Shown piece after piece: positions 44,832 to 54,927 of a DNA stretch of 64,000 nucleotides. The position numbers and the translations under genes were made by a program. Position 1 is the stretch's first letter. Every line of letters starts with the position of its first letter. Where the stretch lies: assembly GCF_035917275.1 (NCBI RefSeq), contig NZ_CP108508.1:5828001-5892000 (forward strand), read 5' to 3'. Source of the DNA: Streptomyces sp. NBC_01237 (lineage in GTDB: Bacteria > Actinomycetota > Actinomycetes > Streptomycetales > Streptomycetaceae). The notes under the pieces are model-generated. The model saw only the letters and a program-made list of their open reading frames with translations, was not told where the DNA came from and did not search any database.

Positions 44832-45764
44832 ATGGGGCGCTATGTCGCACGACGACTGCTCCAGATGATCCCGGTGTTCATCGGGACAACTCTGCTGATC
44901 TTCCTGATGGTCTACACACTGCCCGGTGATCCCGTGCGGGGACTCTTCGGGGACAAGGGGGCCGACCCGGCGACCCTCGAAGCGATGCGGCACAAGCTCG
45001 GGCTCGACCAGCCGATCCTGGTGCAGTACTGGGAGTACATGAAGGGCATCGTCCTTCACTTCGACTTCGGTACCCAGATCGCCAGTGGGCGCCCCGTCAC
45101 CGACGTGCTCGGCGACGCGTTCCCGGTCACCCTGCGGCTCGCCGCCATGGCGTTCGTGATCGAGATCGTCCTCGGCCTCGGCCTCGGCATGGCCGCCGGT
45201 CTGCGCGCCGGACGGCTGACCGACAACGTCGTGCTGGTCCTGACGCTGCTGATCATCTCGATCCCGGTCTTCGTTCTCGGCTTCATCGTCAAGTCGGTGT
45301 TCGCCTTCCAGCTCGACTGGATCTCGCCGAACGTCTCGAACGACGCCACCTGGGGCGAGCTGATCGCCCCCGCTGTCGTTCTCGGGTCACTGTCACTGGC
45401 GTACGTCGCCCGGCTGACCCGTACGACCATGGCGGAGAACCTGCGCTCGGACTACATGCGCACGGCCGTGGCCAAGGGACTTCCCAAGCGCCGCATCGTG
45501 GGTGTGCACCTGATGCGCAACTCGCTGATCCCGGTCATCACCTTCCTCGGCACCGACCTCGGCGCTCTGATGGGTGGAGCGGTCGTCACCGAGGGCCTGT
45601 TCAACGTGAAGGGCATCGGCGGCACCATCTTCGAGTCGATCGTCCGCCGCGAGGGCACGACCCTGGTCGGACTGGTCACCATCCTGGTGCTCGTCTACCT
45701 CTTCATGAGCCTTATCGTCGACCTGCTGTACGCGGTCCTGGACCCGAGGATCCGGTATGCCTGA
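44832..45764 (+). CDS. Oligopeptide ABC permease (DppB/OppB-like), first operon
   Basis: A 310-aa inner-membrane protein with six helices. It begins 'MGRYVARRLLQMIPVFIGTTLLIFLMVYTLPGDPVRGLFG', the standard DppB start. The ATPase-contact loop is 'DYMRTAVAKGLPKRRIVGVHLMRNSLIPV', and it ends 'DLLYAVLDPRIRYA'. It forms the peptide channel with the next permease, which it overlaps by eight bases. GGAGG lies a few bases before the ATG. Confidence 0.95.
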   Translation: MGRYVARRLLQMIPVFIGTTLLIFLMVYTLPGDPVRGLFGDKGADPATLEAMRHKLGLDQPILVQYWEYMKGIVLHFDFGTQIASGRPVTDVLGDAFPVTLRLAAMAFVIEIVLGLGLGMAAGLRAGRLTDNVVLVLTLLIISIPVFVLGFIVKSVFAFQLDWISPNVSNDATWGELIAPAVVLGSLSLAYVARLTRTTMAENLRSDYMRTAVAKGLPKRRIVGVHLMRNSLIPVITFLGTDLGALMGGAVVTEGLFNVKGIGGTIFESIVRREGTTLVGLVTILVLVYLFMSLIVDLLYAVLDPRIRYA

Positions 45765-46704
45765 CCTGACCAAGACCGCTCCCGCGCCCGACGACGCCAA
45801 GGCTCCCCTCGCCGACCCGTCGGCCGTCGTCAAGGCCGAGAAGGCGCGCAGCCTCTGGGGCGACGCCTGGCAGGACCTGCGCCGCAACTGGTACTTCATC
45901 ATCTCGGCCGTCCTGATCCTGCTGCTGCTCGTGATCACGATCTTCCCGAGCCTGTTCACCAGCGCCTCGCCCACCACGGGCGACCTGGTGCACCACTTCC
46001 TGGGCAAGCCGGAGCTGAGCAAGATCGGTTCGCCCGAGTGGTTCGGCTTCGACGGCCAGGGCCGCAGTGTCTACGCGCGTGTCATCTACGGCACCCGCGC
46101 CTCGGTCATCGTCGGTGTCTCGGTGACGCTCGTCGTGACCCTGTTCGGCGGTCTGATCGGCATGCTGGCCGGTTACTTCGGCGGCTGGGTCGACGCGCTC
46201 CTCTCCGGCTTCACCAACATCTTCCTGGGCCTGCCCTTCCTGCTCGGCGCCATGGTCGTCCTCCAGGCGTTCACCGAGCGGACGATCTGGGTGGTCGTCT
46301 TCGCCCTGGCGTTCCTCGGCTGGACCCAGATCGCGCGTGTCATGCGCGGTGCGGTGATCACGATCAAGCAGGCGGACTTCGTCCAGGCGGCCAGAGCGCT
46401 GGGAGCCGGTACGACCCGGATCCTGTTCCGGCACATCCTGCCGAACGTCCTGGCCCCGGTGATCGTCGTGGCGACCATCTCGCTCGGTGTGTACATCTCG
46501 GCCGAGGCGACCCTGTCCTACCTGGGTCTCGGTCTGGCTCCGCCGACCGTCTCGTGGGGTATGGACATCTCCGGCGGTTCGAGCCAGATCCGGGTGGCCC
46601 AGCACATCCTGATCTACCCGTCGATCATGCTCAGCCTCACTGTTCTGGCGTTCATCATGCTCGGCGAAGCCGTCCGCAACGCCCTCGACCCGAAGACGCG
46701 ATAA
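45757..46704 (+). CDS. Oligopeptide ABC permease (DppC/OppC-like), first operon
   Basis: A 315-aa inner-membrane protein. An N-terminal cytoplasmic region ('SLWGDAWQDLRRNWYFIISAV') leads into a first helix, an external loop with 'FGFDGQGRSVYARVIYGTRASVIVG', and the permease core with the ATPase-contact loop 'DFVQAARALGAGTTRILFRHILPNVLAPV'. Overlap with the previous gene implies coupled translation. The ATPase gene starts 11 bp after its stop, behind AAGGAGG. Confidence 0.95.
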   Translation: MPDLTKTAPAPDDAKAPLADPSAVVKAEKARSLWGDAWQDLRRNWYFIISAVLILLLLVITIFPSLFTSASPTTGDLVHHFLGKPELSKIGSPEWFGFDGQGRSVYARVIYGTRASVIVGVSVTLVVTLFGGLIGMLAGYFGGWVDALLSGFTNIFLGLPFLLGAMVVLQAFTERTIWVVVFALAFLGWTQIARVMRGAVITIKQADFVQAARALGAGTTRILFRHILPNVLAPVIVVATISLGVYISAEATLSYLGLGLAPPTVSWGMDISGGSSQIRVAQHILIYPSIMLSLTVLAFIMLGEAVRNALDPKTR

Positions 46705-46715
46705 GGAGGGCGCAC

Positions 46716-47774
46716 GTGACCACCGTCAGCAAGACCGCAGAGATCCCGTCCGCGCGCTCGGGTGACGACCATGTCGGCCCGCTGCTCGAAGTCCGCGACC
46801 TGCACGTGGAGTTCCACACCCGTGACGGCGTGGCCAAGGCCGTCAACGGCGTGAACTACAGCGTGGACGCCGGTGAGACGCTCGCCGTCCTCGGTGAGTC
46901 GGGTTCCGGCAAGTCCGTGACGGCGCAGGCCATCATGGGCATCCTCGACATGCCGCCCGGCAAGATCCCGCAGGGCGAGATCTTCTTCCGCGGCCAGGAC
47001 ATGCTGAAGATGTCCTACGAGGAGCGCCGCCAGATCCGTGGCCAGAAGATCGCGATGATCTTCCAGGACGCACTGTCCTCGCTGAACCCGGTCCTCACCG
47101 TCGGCTACCAGCTCGGCGAGATGTTCCGGGTCCACCAGGGGCTGTCCAAGAAGGCGGCCAAGGCCAAGGCCATCGAGCTGATGGACCAGGTCAAGATCCC
47201 GGCCGCCGCGGCCCGTGTCTCGGACTACCCGCACCAGTTCTCCGGCGGTATGCGCCAGCGCATCATGATCGCCATGGCGCTGGCCCTGGAGCCGGACCTG
47301 ATCATCGCCGACGAGCCGACCACCGCGCTCGACGTGACGGTGCAGGCCCAGGTCATGGACCTGCTCGCGGAGCTTCAGCGCGAGTACAACATGGGCCTGA
47401 TCCTGATCACCCACGACCTCGGTGTGGTCGCGGACGTCGCCGACAAGATCGCCGTGATGTACGCGGGCCGGATCGTCGAGACCGCCCCGGTCCACGAGAT
47501 CTACAAGCGCCCGGCGCACCCGTACACCAAGGGTCTGCTGGAGTCGATCCCGCGCCTGGACCAGAAGGGCCAGGAGCTCTTCGCGATCAAGGGCCTGCCG
47601 CCCAACCTGCTCAAGGTGCCCACGGGTTGTGCGTTCAACCCGCGCTGCACCATGGCGCAGGACATCTGCCGTACGGACATCCCGGCCCTGCGCCCGGTGA
47701 CCGAGCAGGACGGCACCGAGCTGGTCGGCCGCGGCAGCGCCTGCCACTTCTGGAAGGAGACGATCCATGGCTGA
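46716..47774 (+). CDS. Oligopeptide ABC ATPase (DppD/OppD-like), first operon
   Basis: A 352-aa ATPase starting at GTG. It has Walker A 'GESGSGKS', the Q-loop '[11 protein letters not shown]', signature 'FSGGMRQR', Walker B '[12 protein letters not shown]' and H-loop 'LITHD'. The C-terminal oligopeptide-transporter domain has a Cys cluster ('[15 protein letters not shown]...ACHFW') that in relatives binds an iron-sulfur cluster. It pairs with the next ATPase, which it overlaps by eight bases. Part of its DNA is identical over 105 bp to the matching gene of the second operon. Confidence 0.95.
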   Translation: MTTVSKTAEIPSARSGDDHVGPLLEVRDLHVEFHTRDGVAKAVNGVNYSVDAGETLAVLGESGSGKSVTAQAIMGILDMPPGKIPQGEIFFRGQDMLKMSYEERRQIRGQKIAMIFQDALSSLNPVLTVGYQLGEMFRVHQGLSKKAAKAKAIELMDQVKIPAAAARVSDYPHQFSGGMRQRIMIAMALALEPDLIIADEPTTALDVTVQAQVMDLLAELQREYNMGLILITHDLGVVADVADKIAVMYAGRIVETAPVHEIYKRPAHPYTKGLLESIPRLDQKGQELFAIKGLPPNLLKVPTGCAFNPRCTMAQDICRTDIPALRPVTEQDGTELVGRGSACHFWKETIHG

Positions 47775-48909
47775 CATCAAGAAGGAGCCCGTGGACGCCA
47801 CCCCGAGCGTCACCGAAGTGGAGACGGTCGACGCGGCGACGGAGGCGGAGGCCGTCGCAGCCATCGACGCGCCGGTCTCGCAGGGCGAGCCGATTCTCCA
47901 GGTGCGCAACCTGGTCAAGCACTTCCCGCTGACCCAGGGCATTCTGTTCAAGAAGCAGGTCGGTGCGGTCAAGGCCGTGGACGGGATCTCCTTCGATCTC
48001 TACGCGGGCGAGACCCTCGGCATCGTGGGCGAGTCCGGCTGTGGCAAGTCCACGGTCGCCAAGCTCCTGATGACGCTGGAGCGCGCCACCGCCGGTGAGG
48101 TCTTCTACAAGGGCCAGGACATCACCAAGCTGTCCGGCCGTGCGCTGAAGGCCGTGCGCCGCAACATCCAGATGGTGTTCCAGGACCCGTACACCTCGCT
48201 GAACCCGCGTATGACGGTCGGCGACATCATCGGGGAGACCTTCGAGATCCACCCCGAGGTGGCCCCGAAGGGCGAGCGGCGCCGGAAGGTGCAGGACCTG
48301 CTGGACGTCGTCGGGCTCAACCCGGAGTACATCAACCGGTACCCGCACCAGTTCTCCGGCGGCCAGCGCCAGCGCATCGGCATCGCCCGCGGCCTCGCGC
48401 TCAACCCGGAGATCATCATCTGCGACGAGCCGGTCTCCGCGCTCGACGTGTCGGTGCAGGCGCAGGTCATCAACCTGATGGCGAAGCTCCAGGACGAGTT
48501 CAACCTCTCCTACCTCTTCATCGCGCACGACCTGTCGATCGTCCGGCACATCTCCGACCGGGTCGGCGTCATGTACCTCGGCAAGATGGCCGAGATCGGT
48601 ACGGACGAGCAGATCTACGACCACCCGACGCACCCCTACACCCAGGCGCTGCTGTCGGCGGTCCCGGTTCCGGACCCGGAGGCCCGTGAGGGCCGTGAGC
48701 GGATCATTCTCACCGGTGACGTTCCGTCGCCGGCGAACCCGCCGTCGGGCTGCCGCTTCCGTACCCGTTGCTGGAAGGCCCAGGACAAGTGCGCCACGGA
48801 GATGCCGCTGCTGGCGATCCCCGAGCGCTTCCGGTCCGTGGACACCCCGGCCGCGCACGAGTCGGCGTGCCACTTCGCCGAGGAGAAGGACGTCGTGCAC
48901 GCGGCGTAA
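47767..48909 (+). CDS. Oligopeptide ABC ATPase (DppF/OppF-like), first operon
   Basis: A 380-aa ATPase. A polar N-terminus of about 45 residues is followed by '[28 protein letters not shown]', typical of DppF. It has Walker A 'GESGCGKS', signature 'FSGGQRQR', Walker B '[12 protein letters not shown]' and H-loop 'FIAHD'. The C-terminal Cys cluster is '[15 protein letters not shown]...ACHF'. It ends the first operon, before a strong terminator. Long stretches are nearly identical in DNA to the second operon's counterpart. Confidence 0.95.
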   Translation: MADIKKEPVDATPSVTEVETVDAATEAEAVAAIDAPVSQGEPILQVRNLVKHFPLTQGILFKKQVGAVKAVDGISFDLYAGETLGIVGESGCGKSTVAKLLMTLERATAGEVFYKGQDITKLSGRALKAVRRNIQMVFQDPYTSLNPRMTVGDIIGETFEIHPEVAPKGERRRKVQDLLDVVGLNPEYINRYPHQFSGGQRQRIGIARGLALNPEIIICDEPVSALDVSVQAQVINLMAKLQDEFNLSYLFIAHDLSIVRHISDRVGVMYLGKMAEIGTDEQIYDHPTHPYTQALLSAVPVPDPEAREGRERIILTGDVPSPANPPSGCRFRTRCWKAQDKCATEMPLLAIPERFRSVDTPAAHESACHFAEEKDVVHAA

Positions 48910-48932
48910 CCTCTCTGCCCGAGTGATCCACG

Positions 48933-48965
48933 AGGTGCCCGGTCCCCCTGGGGGGCCGGGCACCT
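48933..48965 (+). terminator. Hairpin terminator between the two Opp operons
   Basis: AGGTGCCCGG (48933-48942) pairs with CCGGGCACCT (48956-48965), with CCCCC/GGGGG inside, closing on a very short loop. Confidence 0.8.
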
Positions 48966-49062
48966 TCGCGTGTGCCCGTACGGGGTAAGCGAACATGCGA
49001 TAGTCCGTCAAATGGGGTGATATAGGGCATTGAGCTAATCAATGGACTCTAGGAGGCACTTC

Positions 49063-50691
49063 ATGCGCGGAGCCACACGGGCCAGGTGGGCCGCATGTGC
49101 GGTGGCCGTCGCCCTGGCAGCGACGGCCTGCGGCGGCGGGGACGACAGCGGCGGTGGTGGCGCCGACGGGATCGTGAGCTCCTCCTGGGGCGACCCGCAG
49201 AATCCCCTGGAGCCCGCGAACACCAACGAGGTGCAGGGCGGCAAGGTCCTCGACATGGTCTTCCGCGGACTCAAGCGGTACGACCCGAAGACCGGGGCGG
49301 CCACCGACATGCTGGCCGAGAAGATCGCGACCACCGACTCGCAGAACTTCACCATCACGGTCAAGGACGGCTGGACGTTCTCCAACGGCGAGAAGATCAC
49401 CGCCAAGTCCTTCGTCGACGCCTGGAACTACGGCGCCGCGCTGAAGAACAACCAGAAGAACGCCTATTTCTTCCAGTACATCGACGGCTACGACAAGGTC
49501 CATCCGGCGAGCGGCAAGGCCGGTACGGACACCCTGGCCGGGCTCAAGATCGTCAACGAGATGACCTTCACCGCCAAGCTCAGCCAGAAGTTCTCGCTGT
49601 GGCCGGACACCCTCGGCTACCCGGCCTTCGCCCCGCTGCCCAAGCAGTTCTTCACGGACCACGCGGGCTGGCTCTCCAAGCCCGTGGGCAACGGCCCGTA
49701 CACCATCGACAAGTACGCCAAGGGCTCGTCGATGAACCTGCGCAAGTGGGACAAGTACCCCGGCGACGACAAGGCGCAGAACGGCGGCATCGACCTCAAG
49801 GTCTACACCGACAACAACACCGCCTACACCGACCTGACGGCCGGCAACCTCGACCTCGTCGACGACGTACCCGCCTCCCAGCTCAAGAACGTCAAGGCGG
49901 ACCTCGGGGGCCGCTACATCAACACCCCGGCCGGGATCATCCAGACCATCGCCTTCCCCTTCTACGAGAAGGCGTGGAACACCCCGGACGGTGCCAAGGT
50001 CCGCCAGGGCCTGTCGATGGCCATCAACCGGGAGCAGATCACCAACCAGATCTTCCAGAAGACCCGCACCCCCGCCTCCGACTGGACCTCCCCGGTCCTC
50101 GGCGCGGACGGCGGCTTCAAGAAGGGGCTGTGCGGCAAGGAGTGCACGTACGACAAGGCCGCGGCCAAGAAGCTGATCCAGGACGGCGGCGGCATCCCCG
50201 GCGGTCAGCTCAAGATCTCGTACAACGCGGACACCGGCTCCCACAAGGAATGGGTCGACGCCGTCTGCAACAGCATCAACAACGTCATGGGCAACAACAA
50301 GGCGTGCGTGGGCGGCCCGGTCGGCACCTTCGCCGACTTCCGCAGCCAGGTCTCCCAGCAGAAGCTGTCCGGTGCCTGGCGCGCGGGCTGGCAGATGGAC
50401 TACCCGCTGATCCAGAACTTCCTCCAGCCGGTGTACTACACCAACGCCCCCTCCAACGACGGCAAGTGGAGCGACAAGAAGTTCGACGACCTGGTCGATC
50501 AGGCGAACGCCGAGACGGACAAGGCCAAGGCCGTCTCCACCTTCCAGGACGCGGAGCGGATCCTCGTCCAGCAGATGCCCGTCATCCCGCTCTGGTACCA
50601 GAACGGCAGCGCCGGCTACTCCGACCGGGTGTCGAACGTCGCGCTGAACTCGTTCAGCGTCCCGGTCTACGAAGAGATCAAGGTCAAGTGA
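49063..50691 (+). CDS. Oligopeptide-binding lipoprotein, second Opp operon
   Basis: A 542-aa family-5 binding lipoprotein. The signal 'MRGATRARWAACAVAVALAATAC' has the same length and the same Cys23 as the first operon's protein. The mature domain has 'IVSSSWGDPQNPLEPANTNEVQGGKVLDMVFRGLKRYD', 'WTFSNGEKITAKSFVDAWNYGA' and 'QGLSMAINREQITNQIFQ'. It differs clearly from the first protein in the ligand-binding region, so the two probably take different peptides. It also has a pair of Cys in 'KGLCGKECTYD', and a third Cys at 'NNKACVGG'. AGGAGG lies 6 bp before the ATG; an ATG at 49042 is less likely. Confidence 0.94.
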   Translation: MRGATRARWAACAVAVALAATACGGGDDSGGGGADGIVSSSWGDPQNPLEPANTNEVQGGKVLDMVFRGLKRYDPKTGAATDMLAEKIATTDSQNFTITVKDGWTFSNGEKITAKSFVDAWNYGAALKNNQKNAYFFQYIDGYDKVHPASGKAGTDTLAGLKIVNEMTFTAKLSQKFSLWPDTLGYPAFAPLPKQFFTDHAGWLSKPVGNGPYTIDKYAKGSSMNLRKWDKYPGDDKAQNGGIDLKVYTDNNTAYTDLTAGNLDLVDDVPASQLKNVKADLGGRYINTPAGIIQTIAFPFYEKAWNTPDGAKVRQGLSMAINREQITNQIFQKTRTPASDWTSPVLGADGGFKKGLCGKECTYDKAAAKKLIQDGGGIPGGQLKISYNADTGSHKEWVDAVCNSINNVMGNNKACVGGPVGTFADFRSQVSQQKLSGAWRAGWQMDYPLIQNFLQPVYYTNAPSNDGKWSDKKFDDLVDQANAETDKAKAVSTFQDAERILVQQMPVIPLWYQNGSAGYSDRVSNVALNSFSVPVYEEIKVK

Positions 50692-50701
50692 CCCACTGAC
50701 A

Positions 50702-50740
50702 CCGGGTGACGGGGGCGTCCCGAGCGTCCCCGTCACCCGG
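50702..50740 (+). terminator. Intercistronic hairpin after the second Opp binding protein
   Basis: A perfect 13-bp stem (CCGGGTGACGGGG, 50702-50714, with 50728-50740) and a 13-nt loop, placed as in the first operon. Confidence 0.75.
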
Positions 50741-50799
50741 CCCAGGGCTTGCCACGGTCCACCTTCTCCGCCTGTTCGCCCCGACCCCCGGAGCCCCTC

Positions 50800-51723
50800 A
50801 TGGGACGTTATGTGATCCGGCGGCTGCTGCAGATGATCCCCGTCTTCTTCGGCACCACGCTGTTGATCTTCCTCATGGTGAACGTGATGGGCGACCCCAT
50901 CGCGGGTCTCTGCGGCGACCGCCAGTGCGACCCCGCCACCGCCGCCCAGCTGCGGTCGGAATTCGGTCTCGACAAGCCGGTCTGGCAGCAATACCTGACG
51001 TACATGGGCAATGTCTTCACCGGCGACTTCGGCACCGCGTTCAACGGGCAGCCGGTCACCGAGCTGATGGCCACCGCCTTCCCCATCACCATCCGGCTCA
51101 CCATCATCGCGATCGCCTTCGAGGTCGTCATCGGCATCAGCCTCGGCGTCGTCACCGGACTGCGCCGCGGCCGGCCCATCGACACCACCGTGCTGATCCT
51201 CACCCTGGTCGTCATCTCCATCCCGACCTTCGTCACCGGCCTGCTGCTCCAGCTCCTCCTCGGCGTCGAGTGGGGCATCATCAAACCGTCCGTGTCACCC
51301 GAGGCCCCCGTCAACGAGCTGCTGATCCCCGGACTCGTCCTCGCCTCGGTCTCGCTGGCCTACGTCACCCGGCTCACCCGGACCTCGATCGCCGAGAACG
51401 CCCGCGCCGACTACGTACGCACCGCCGTCGCGAAGGGCCTGCCGAGGCGCCGCGTAGTCGTCCGGCACCTGCTGCGCAACTCCCTCATCCCCGTCGTCAC
51501 CTTCATCGGTACGGACGTGGGCGCCCTGATGGGCGGGGCGATCGTCACCGAGCGGATCTTCAACATCCACGGCGTCGGCTACCAGCTCTACCAGGGCATC
51601 CTGCGCCAGAACTCCCAGACCGTCGTCGGGTTCGTCACCGTTCTGGTCCTCGTCTTCCTGGCGGCCAACCTGATCGTCGACCTCCTGTACGCCGTACTCG
51701 ACCCGAGGATCCGCTATGCCTGA
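50800..51723 (+). CDS. Oligopeptide ABC permease (DppB/OppB-like), second operon
   Basis: A 307-aa inner-membrane protein with the same plan as its counterpart in the first operon: 'MGRYVIRRLLQMIPVFFGTTLLIFLMVNVMGDPIAG' at the start, 'DYVRTAVAKGLPRRRVVVRHLLRNSLIPV' as the ATPase-contact loop, 'DLLYAVLDPRIRYA' at the end. External loops differ, with an added Cys pair in 'GLCGDRQCDP'. It overlaps the next permease by eight bases. Confidence 0.95.
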   Translation: MGRYVIRRLLQMIPVFFGTTLLIFLMVNVMGDPIAGLCGDRQCDPATAAQLRSEFGLDKPVWQQYLTYMGNVFTGDFGTAFNGQPVTELMATAFPITIRLTIIAIAFEVVIGISLGVVTGLRRGRPIDTTVLILTLVVISIPTFVTGLLLQLLLGVEWGIIKPSVSPEAPVNELLIPGLVLASVSLAYVTRLTRTSIAENARADYVRTAVAKGLPRRRVVVRHLLRNSLIPVVTFIGTDVGALMGGAIVTERIFNIHGVGYQLYQGILRQNSQTVVGFVTVLVLVFLAANLIVDLLYAVLDPRIRYA

Positions 51724-52693
51724 GCCGCAGTCATCGGACGGTGCGATCTCCCCGGCGGGAGCCGGTGGCGCGATGGACCTCGCCCTGGAGGAGGGCACCA
51801 CCCTGGAGAAGACGCCGGGCGGCCCCGAAGGAACGGGACCGTCCGGCAAACCGCACAGCCTCTGGTCGGACGCCTGGCGCGACCTGCGCCGCAACCCCGT
51901 CTTCATCATCTCCGCCCTGGTCATCCTCTTCCTGGTGATCATCTCGATCTGGCCGTCGCTGATCGCGAGCGGCGACCCGCTCCAGGCCAATCTGGACGAC
52001 GCCCAGAAGGGCTCCGAGCCCGGCCACCCCTTCGGCTTCGACCCACAGGGCCGCGACGTCTACACCCGGGTCGTCTACGGCACCCGGACCTCGGTCACCG
52101 TCGGTGTCTGCGCCACCCTCGGCGTCGCGATCCTGGGCAGCGTGCTCGGCGGCCTGGCCGGTTTCTTCGGCGGCTTCTGGGACGCGATCCTCTCCCGCAT
52201 CACCGACGTCTTCTTCGGCATCCCGGTGGTCCTCGGCGGGCTCGTCTTCCTCTCCGTCGTCACCAGCTCCACCGTCTGGCCCGTCGTCGGCTTCATCGTC
52301 CTGCTGGGCTGGCCGCAGATCGCCCGTATCGCCCGCGGCTCGGTGATCACCGCCAAACAGAACGACTACGTCCAGGCGGCCCGCGCGCTCGGCGCCTCCA
52401 ACACACGGATGATGCTGCGCCACATCACCCCCAACGCCATCGCCCCGGTCATCGTCGTCGCGACGATCGCCCTCGGTACGTACATCTCGCTGGAGGCGAC
52501 CCTGTCGTACCTGGGCGTCGGCCTGAAGGACCCCGCGGTGTCCTGGGGCATCGACATCTCCGCCGCGTCCAACTACATCCGCAACGCCCCGCACATGCTG
52601 CTCTGGCCCGCCGGAGCGCTGGCGGTCACCGTGCTCGCGTTCATCATGCTCGGCGACGCGGTGCGCGACGCCCTCGACCCCAAGCTGCGCTGA
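51716..52693 (+). CDS. Oligopeptide ABC permease (DppC/OppC-like), second operon
   Basis: A 325-aa inner-membrane protein. A longer acidic/Gly-rich N-terminus is followed by 'SLWSDAWRDLRRNPVFIISALVILF' and the core with 'DYVQAARALGASNTRMMLRHITPNAIAPV' as the ATPase-contact loop. It completes the channel with the preceding protein. The ATPase gene begins 13 bp downstream. Confidence 0.95.
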   Translation: MPEPQSSDGAISPAGAGGAMDLALEEGTTLEKTPGGPEGTGPSGKPHSLWSDAWRDLRRNPVFIISALVILFLVIISIWPSLIASGDPLQANLDDAQKGSEPGHPFGFDPQGRDVYTRVVYGTRTSVTVGVCATLGVAILGSVLGGLAGFFGGFWDAILSRITDVFFGIPVVLGGLVFLSVVTSSTVWPVVGFIVLLGWPQIARIARGSVITAKQNDYVQAARALGASNTRMMLRHITPNAIAPVIVVATIALGTYISLEATLSYLGVGLKDPAVSWGIDISAASNYIRNAPHMLLWPAGALAVTVLAFIMLGDAVRDALDPKLR

Positions 52694-52706
52694 GGAGCCC
52701 GTTGCC

Positions 52707-53684
52707 ATGTTGCTCGAAGTGCGCGATCTGCACGTGGAGTTCCACACCCGCGACGGGGTGGCCAAGGCCGTCAACGGGGTCAACTACTCGGTGTCCGAGG
52801 GTGAGACGCTCGCCGTGCTGGGCGAATCGGGCTCCGGCAAGTCGGTCACCGCACAGGCGATCATGGGCATCCTCGACATGCCGCCCGGGAAGATCAGCGG
52901 CGGCGAGATCCTCTTCAAGGACCGCGACCTGCTGAAGCTCAAGCCGGAGGAGCGGCGCAAGATCCGCGGCCAGGAGATGGCCATGATCTTCCAGGACGCG
53001 CTGTCCTCGCTGAACCCGGTCCTCACGGTGGGACAGCAGCTCGGCGAGATGTTCGTCGTGCACCGGGGGATGTCCCGCAAGGACGCCAGGGCCCGGTCCA
53101 TCGAGCTGATGGACCGGGTCCGCATCCCGGCCGCCAAGGAGCGGGTGGGGAACTACCCGCACCAGTTCTCCGGCGGGATGCGCCAGCGCATCATGATCGC
53201 CATGGCGATGGCCCTGGAGCCCTCCCTGATCATCGCCGACGAGCCGACCACCGCCCTCGACGTGACCGTGCAGGCCCAGGTGATGGACCTGCTCGCGGAA
53301 CTCCAGCGCGAGCTGAACATGGGGCTCATCCTGATCACCCACGACCTCGGTGTGGTCGCGGACGTCGCCGACAAGATCGCCGTGATGTACGCGGGCCGGA
53401 TCGTCGAGACCGCCCCGGTCCACGAGATCTACCGGGCCCCCGCCCACCCGTACACCAAGGGCCTGCTCCGCTCCATCCCGCGCCTGGACCAGAAGGGCCG
53501 GGAGCTGTACGCGATCAAGGGACTGCCGCCCAACCTGCTGCACATCCCGCCCGGCTGTGCCTTCAACCCCCGCTGCCCGATGGCCCAGGCCGTGTGCCGC
53601 ACCGACGAGCCGCCGCTGTACGACGTGGCCGAGCACCGTCAGAGCGCCTGCCACTTCTGGAAGGAGACGCTCGATGCACGCTGA
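52707..53684 (+). CDS. Oligopeptide ABC ATPase (DppD/OppD-like), second operon
   Basis: A 325-aa ATPase with Walker A 'GESGSGKS', signature 'FSGGMRQR', Walker B '[12 protein letters not shown]' and H-loop 'LITHD'. The C-terminal Cys cluster is '[15 protein letters not shown]...ACHFW'. It lacks the approximately 20-residue N-terminal extension of its homologue in the first operon. Positions 53328-53432 are identical to 47400-47504 in the first operon. GAGGAG lies just before the ATG. Confidence 0.95.
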   Translation: MLLEVRDLHVEFHTRDGVAKAVNGVNYSVSEGETLAVLGESGSGKSVTAQAIMGILDMPPGKISGGEILFKDRDLLKLKPEERRKIRGQEMAMIFQDALSSLNPVLTVGQQLGEMFVVHRGMSRKDARARSIELMDRVRIPAAKERVGNYPHQFSGGMRQRIMIAMAMALEPSLIIADEPTTALDVTVQAQVMDLLAELQRELNMGLILITHDLGVVADVADKIAVMYAGRIVETAPVHEIYRAPAHPYTKGLLRSIPRLDQKGRELYAIKGLPPNLLHIPPGCAFNPRCPMAQAVCRTDEPPLYDVAEHRQSACHFWKETLDAR

Positions 53685-54927
53685 CCACTCCGGCGGACGC
53701 AAGGAAGCGCGTGAGGAGGGCGAGGTGGCCGCCACCCTGCTGTCCAAGGCGCGGGAGCGGACGGCGTACGCGAACGGCGACCCGATCCTGGAGGTCCGCG
53801 ACCTCGTCAAGCACTACCCGCTGACCCAGGGCATCCTGTTCAAGAAGCAGGTCGGCGCGGTCAAGGCGGTCGACGGGGTCTCCTTCGACCTGTCGGCGGG
53901 CGAGACCCTCGGCATCGTGGGGGAGTCCGGCTGCGGCAAGTCGACCGTCGCCCGGATGCTGGTCCACCTGGAACGGCCGACGGCGGGCGTGATCCGCTAC
54001 AAGGGCGAGGACATCACCAAGCTGTCCGGCCGTGCGCTGAAGGCCGTGCGCCGCAACATCCAGATGGTGTTCCAGGACCCGTACACCTCGCTGAACCCGC
54101 GGATGACGGTCGGCGACATCATCGGGGAGCCGTACGAGATCCACCCCGAGGTCGCGCCCAAGGGCAGCCGGCGCCGGAAGGTGCAGGACCTGCTGGACGT
54201 CGTCGGGCTCAACCCGGAGTACATCAACCGCTATCCGCACCAGTTCTCCGGCGGCCAGCGCCAGCGCATCGGCATCGCCCGCGGCCTCGCGCTCAACCCG
54301 GAGATCATCGTCGCCGACGAGCCGGTCTCCGCGCTCGACGTGTCCGTGCAGGCGCAGGTGGTCAACCTGCTGGACCGGCTCCAGGCGGAGTTCGACCTCA
54401 GCTTCCTGTTCATCGCGCACGACCTGTCGATCGTCCGGCACATCTCCGACCGGGTCGGGGTGATGTACCTGGGGCGGATCATCGAGATCGGCACCGACGA
54501 GCAGATCTACGAACACCCCACGCACCCCTACACCCAGGCACTGCTGTCGGCGGTCCCGGTGCCGGACCCGATGGCCCGCGAGTACCGCGAGCGGATCATC
54601 CTGCACGGCGATGTGCCCTCACCGGCGCACCCGCCGTCGGGCTGCCGCTTCCGCACCCGTTGCTGGAAGGCGCAGGAGCGGTGCGAGCTGGAGGTGCCGC
54701 TGCTGGCGGTCCCGGCGGTGTTCCGGCTGGTGGACACCCCGGCGAAGCACGACTCGGCGTGCCACTTCGCGGAGGAGAAGCGGGTGGTGCCGCCGGGCGG
54801 CCGGCCGGACAGCGCGGGGCAGACCCGGGGCCCCGACGTGGAGGCTCCCGGCACCGCACTCAGGAAGGGCCCGCCGCCGGAGAATTCCGATGAGGAATCC
54901 GGCAATGCAAACCCGTCCGGCGATTGA
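53674..54927 (+). CDS. Oligopeptide ABC ATPase (DppF/OppF-like), second operon
   Basis: A 417-aa ATPase that overlaps the previous gene by 11 bases. It has Walker A 'GESGCGKS', signature 'FSGGQRQR', Walker B '[12 protein letters not shown]' and H-loop 'FIAHD'. Its C-terminal Cys cluster is '[15 protein letters not shown]...ACHF'. After 'HFAEEKRVV' it carries a Pro/Gly/Asp/Glu-rich tail of about 40 residues absent from the first-operon protein. The tail ends 'NANPSGD', encoded by DNA that resembles a recurrent Streptomyces intergenic element. The stop may therefore have been captured from that element. Confidence 0.94.
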   Translation: MHADHSGGRKEAREEGEVAATLLSKARERTAYANGDPILEVRDLVKHYPLTQGILFKKQVGAVKAVDGVSFDLSAGETLGIVGESGCGKSTVARMLVHLERPTAGVIRYKGEDITKLSGRALKAVRRNIQMVFQDPYTSLNPRMTVGDIIGEPYEIHPEVAPKGSRRRKVQDLLDVVGLNPEYINRYPHQFSGGQRQRIGIARGLALNPEIIVADEPVSALDVSVQAQVVNLLDRLQAEFDLSFLFIAHDLSIVRHISDRVGVMYLGRIIEIGTDEQIYEHPTHPYTQALLSAVPVPDPMAREYRERIILHGDVPSPAHPPSGCRFRTRCWKAQERCELEVPLLAVPAVFRLVDTPAKHDSACHFAEEKRVVPPGGRPDSAGQTRGPDVEAPGTALRKGPPPENSDEESGNANPSGD

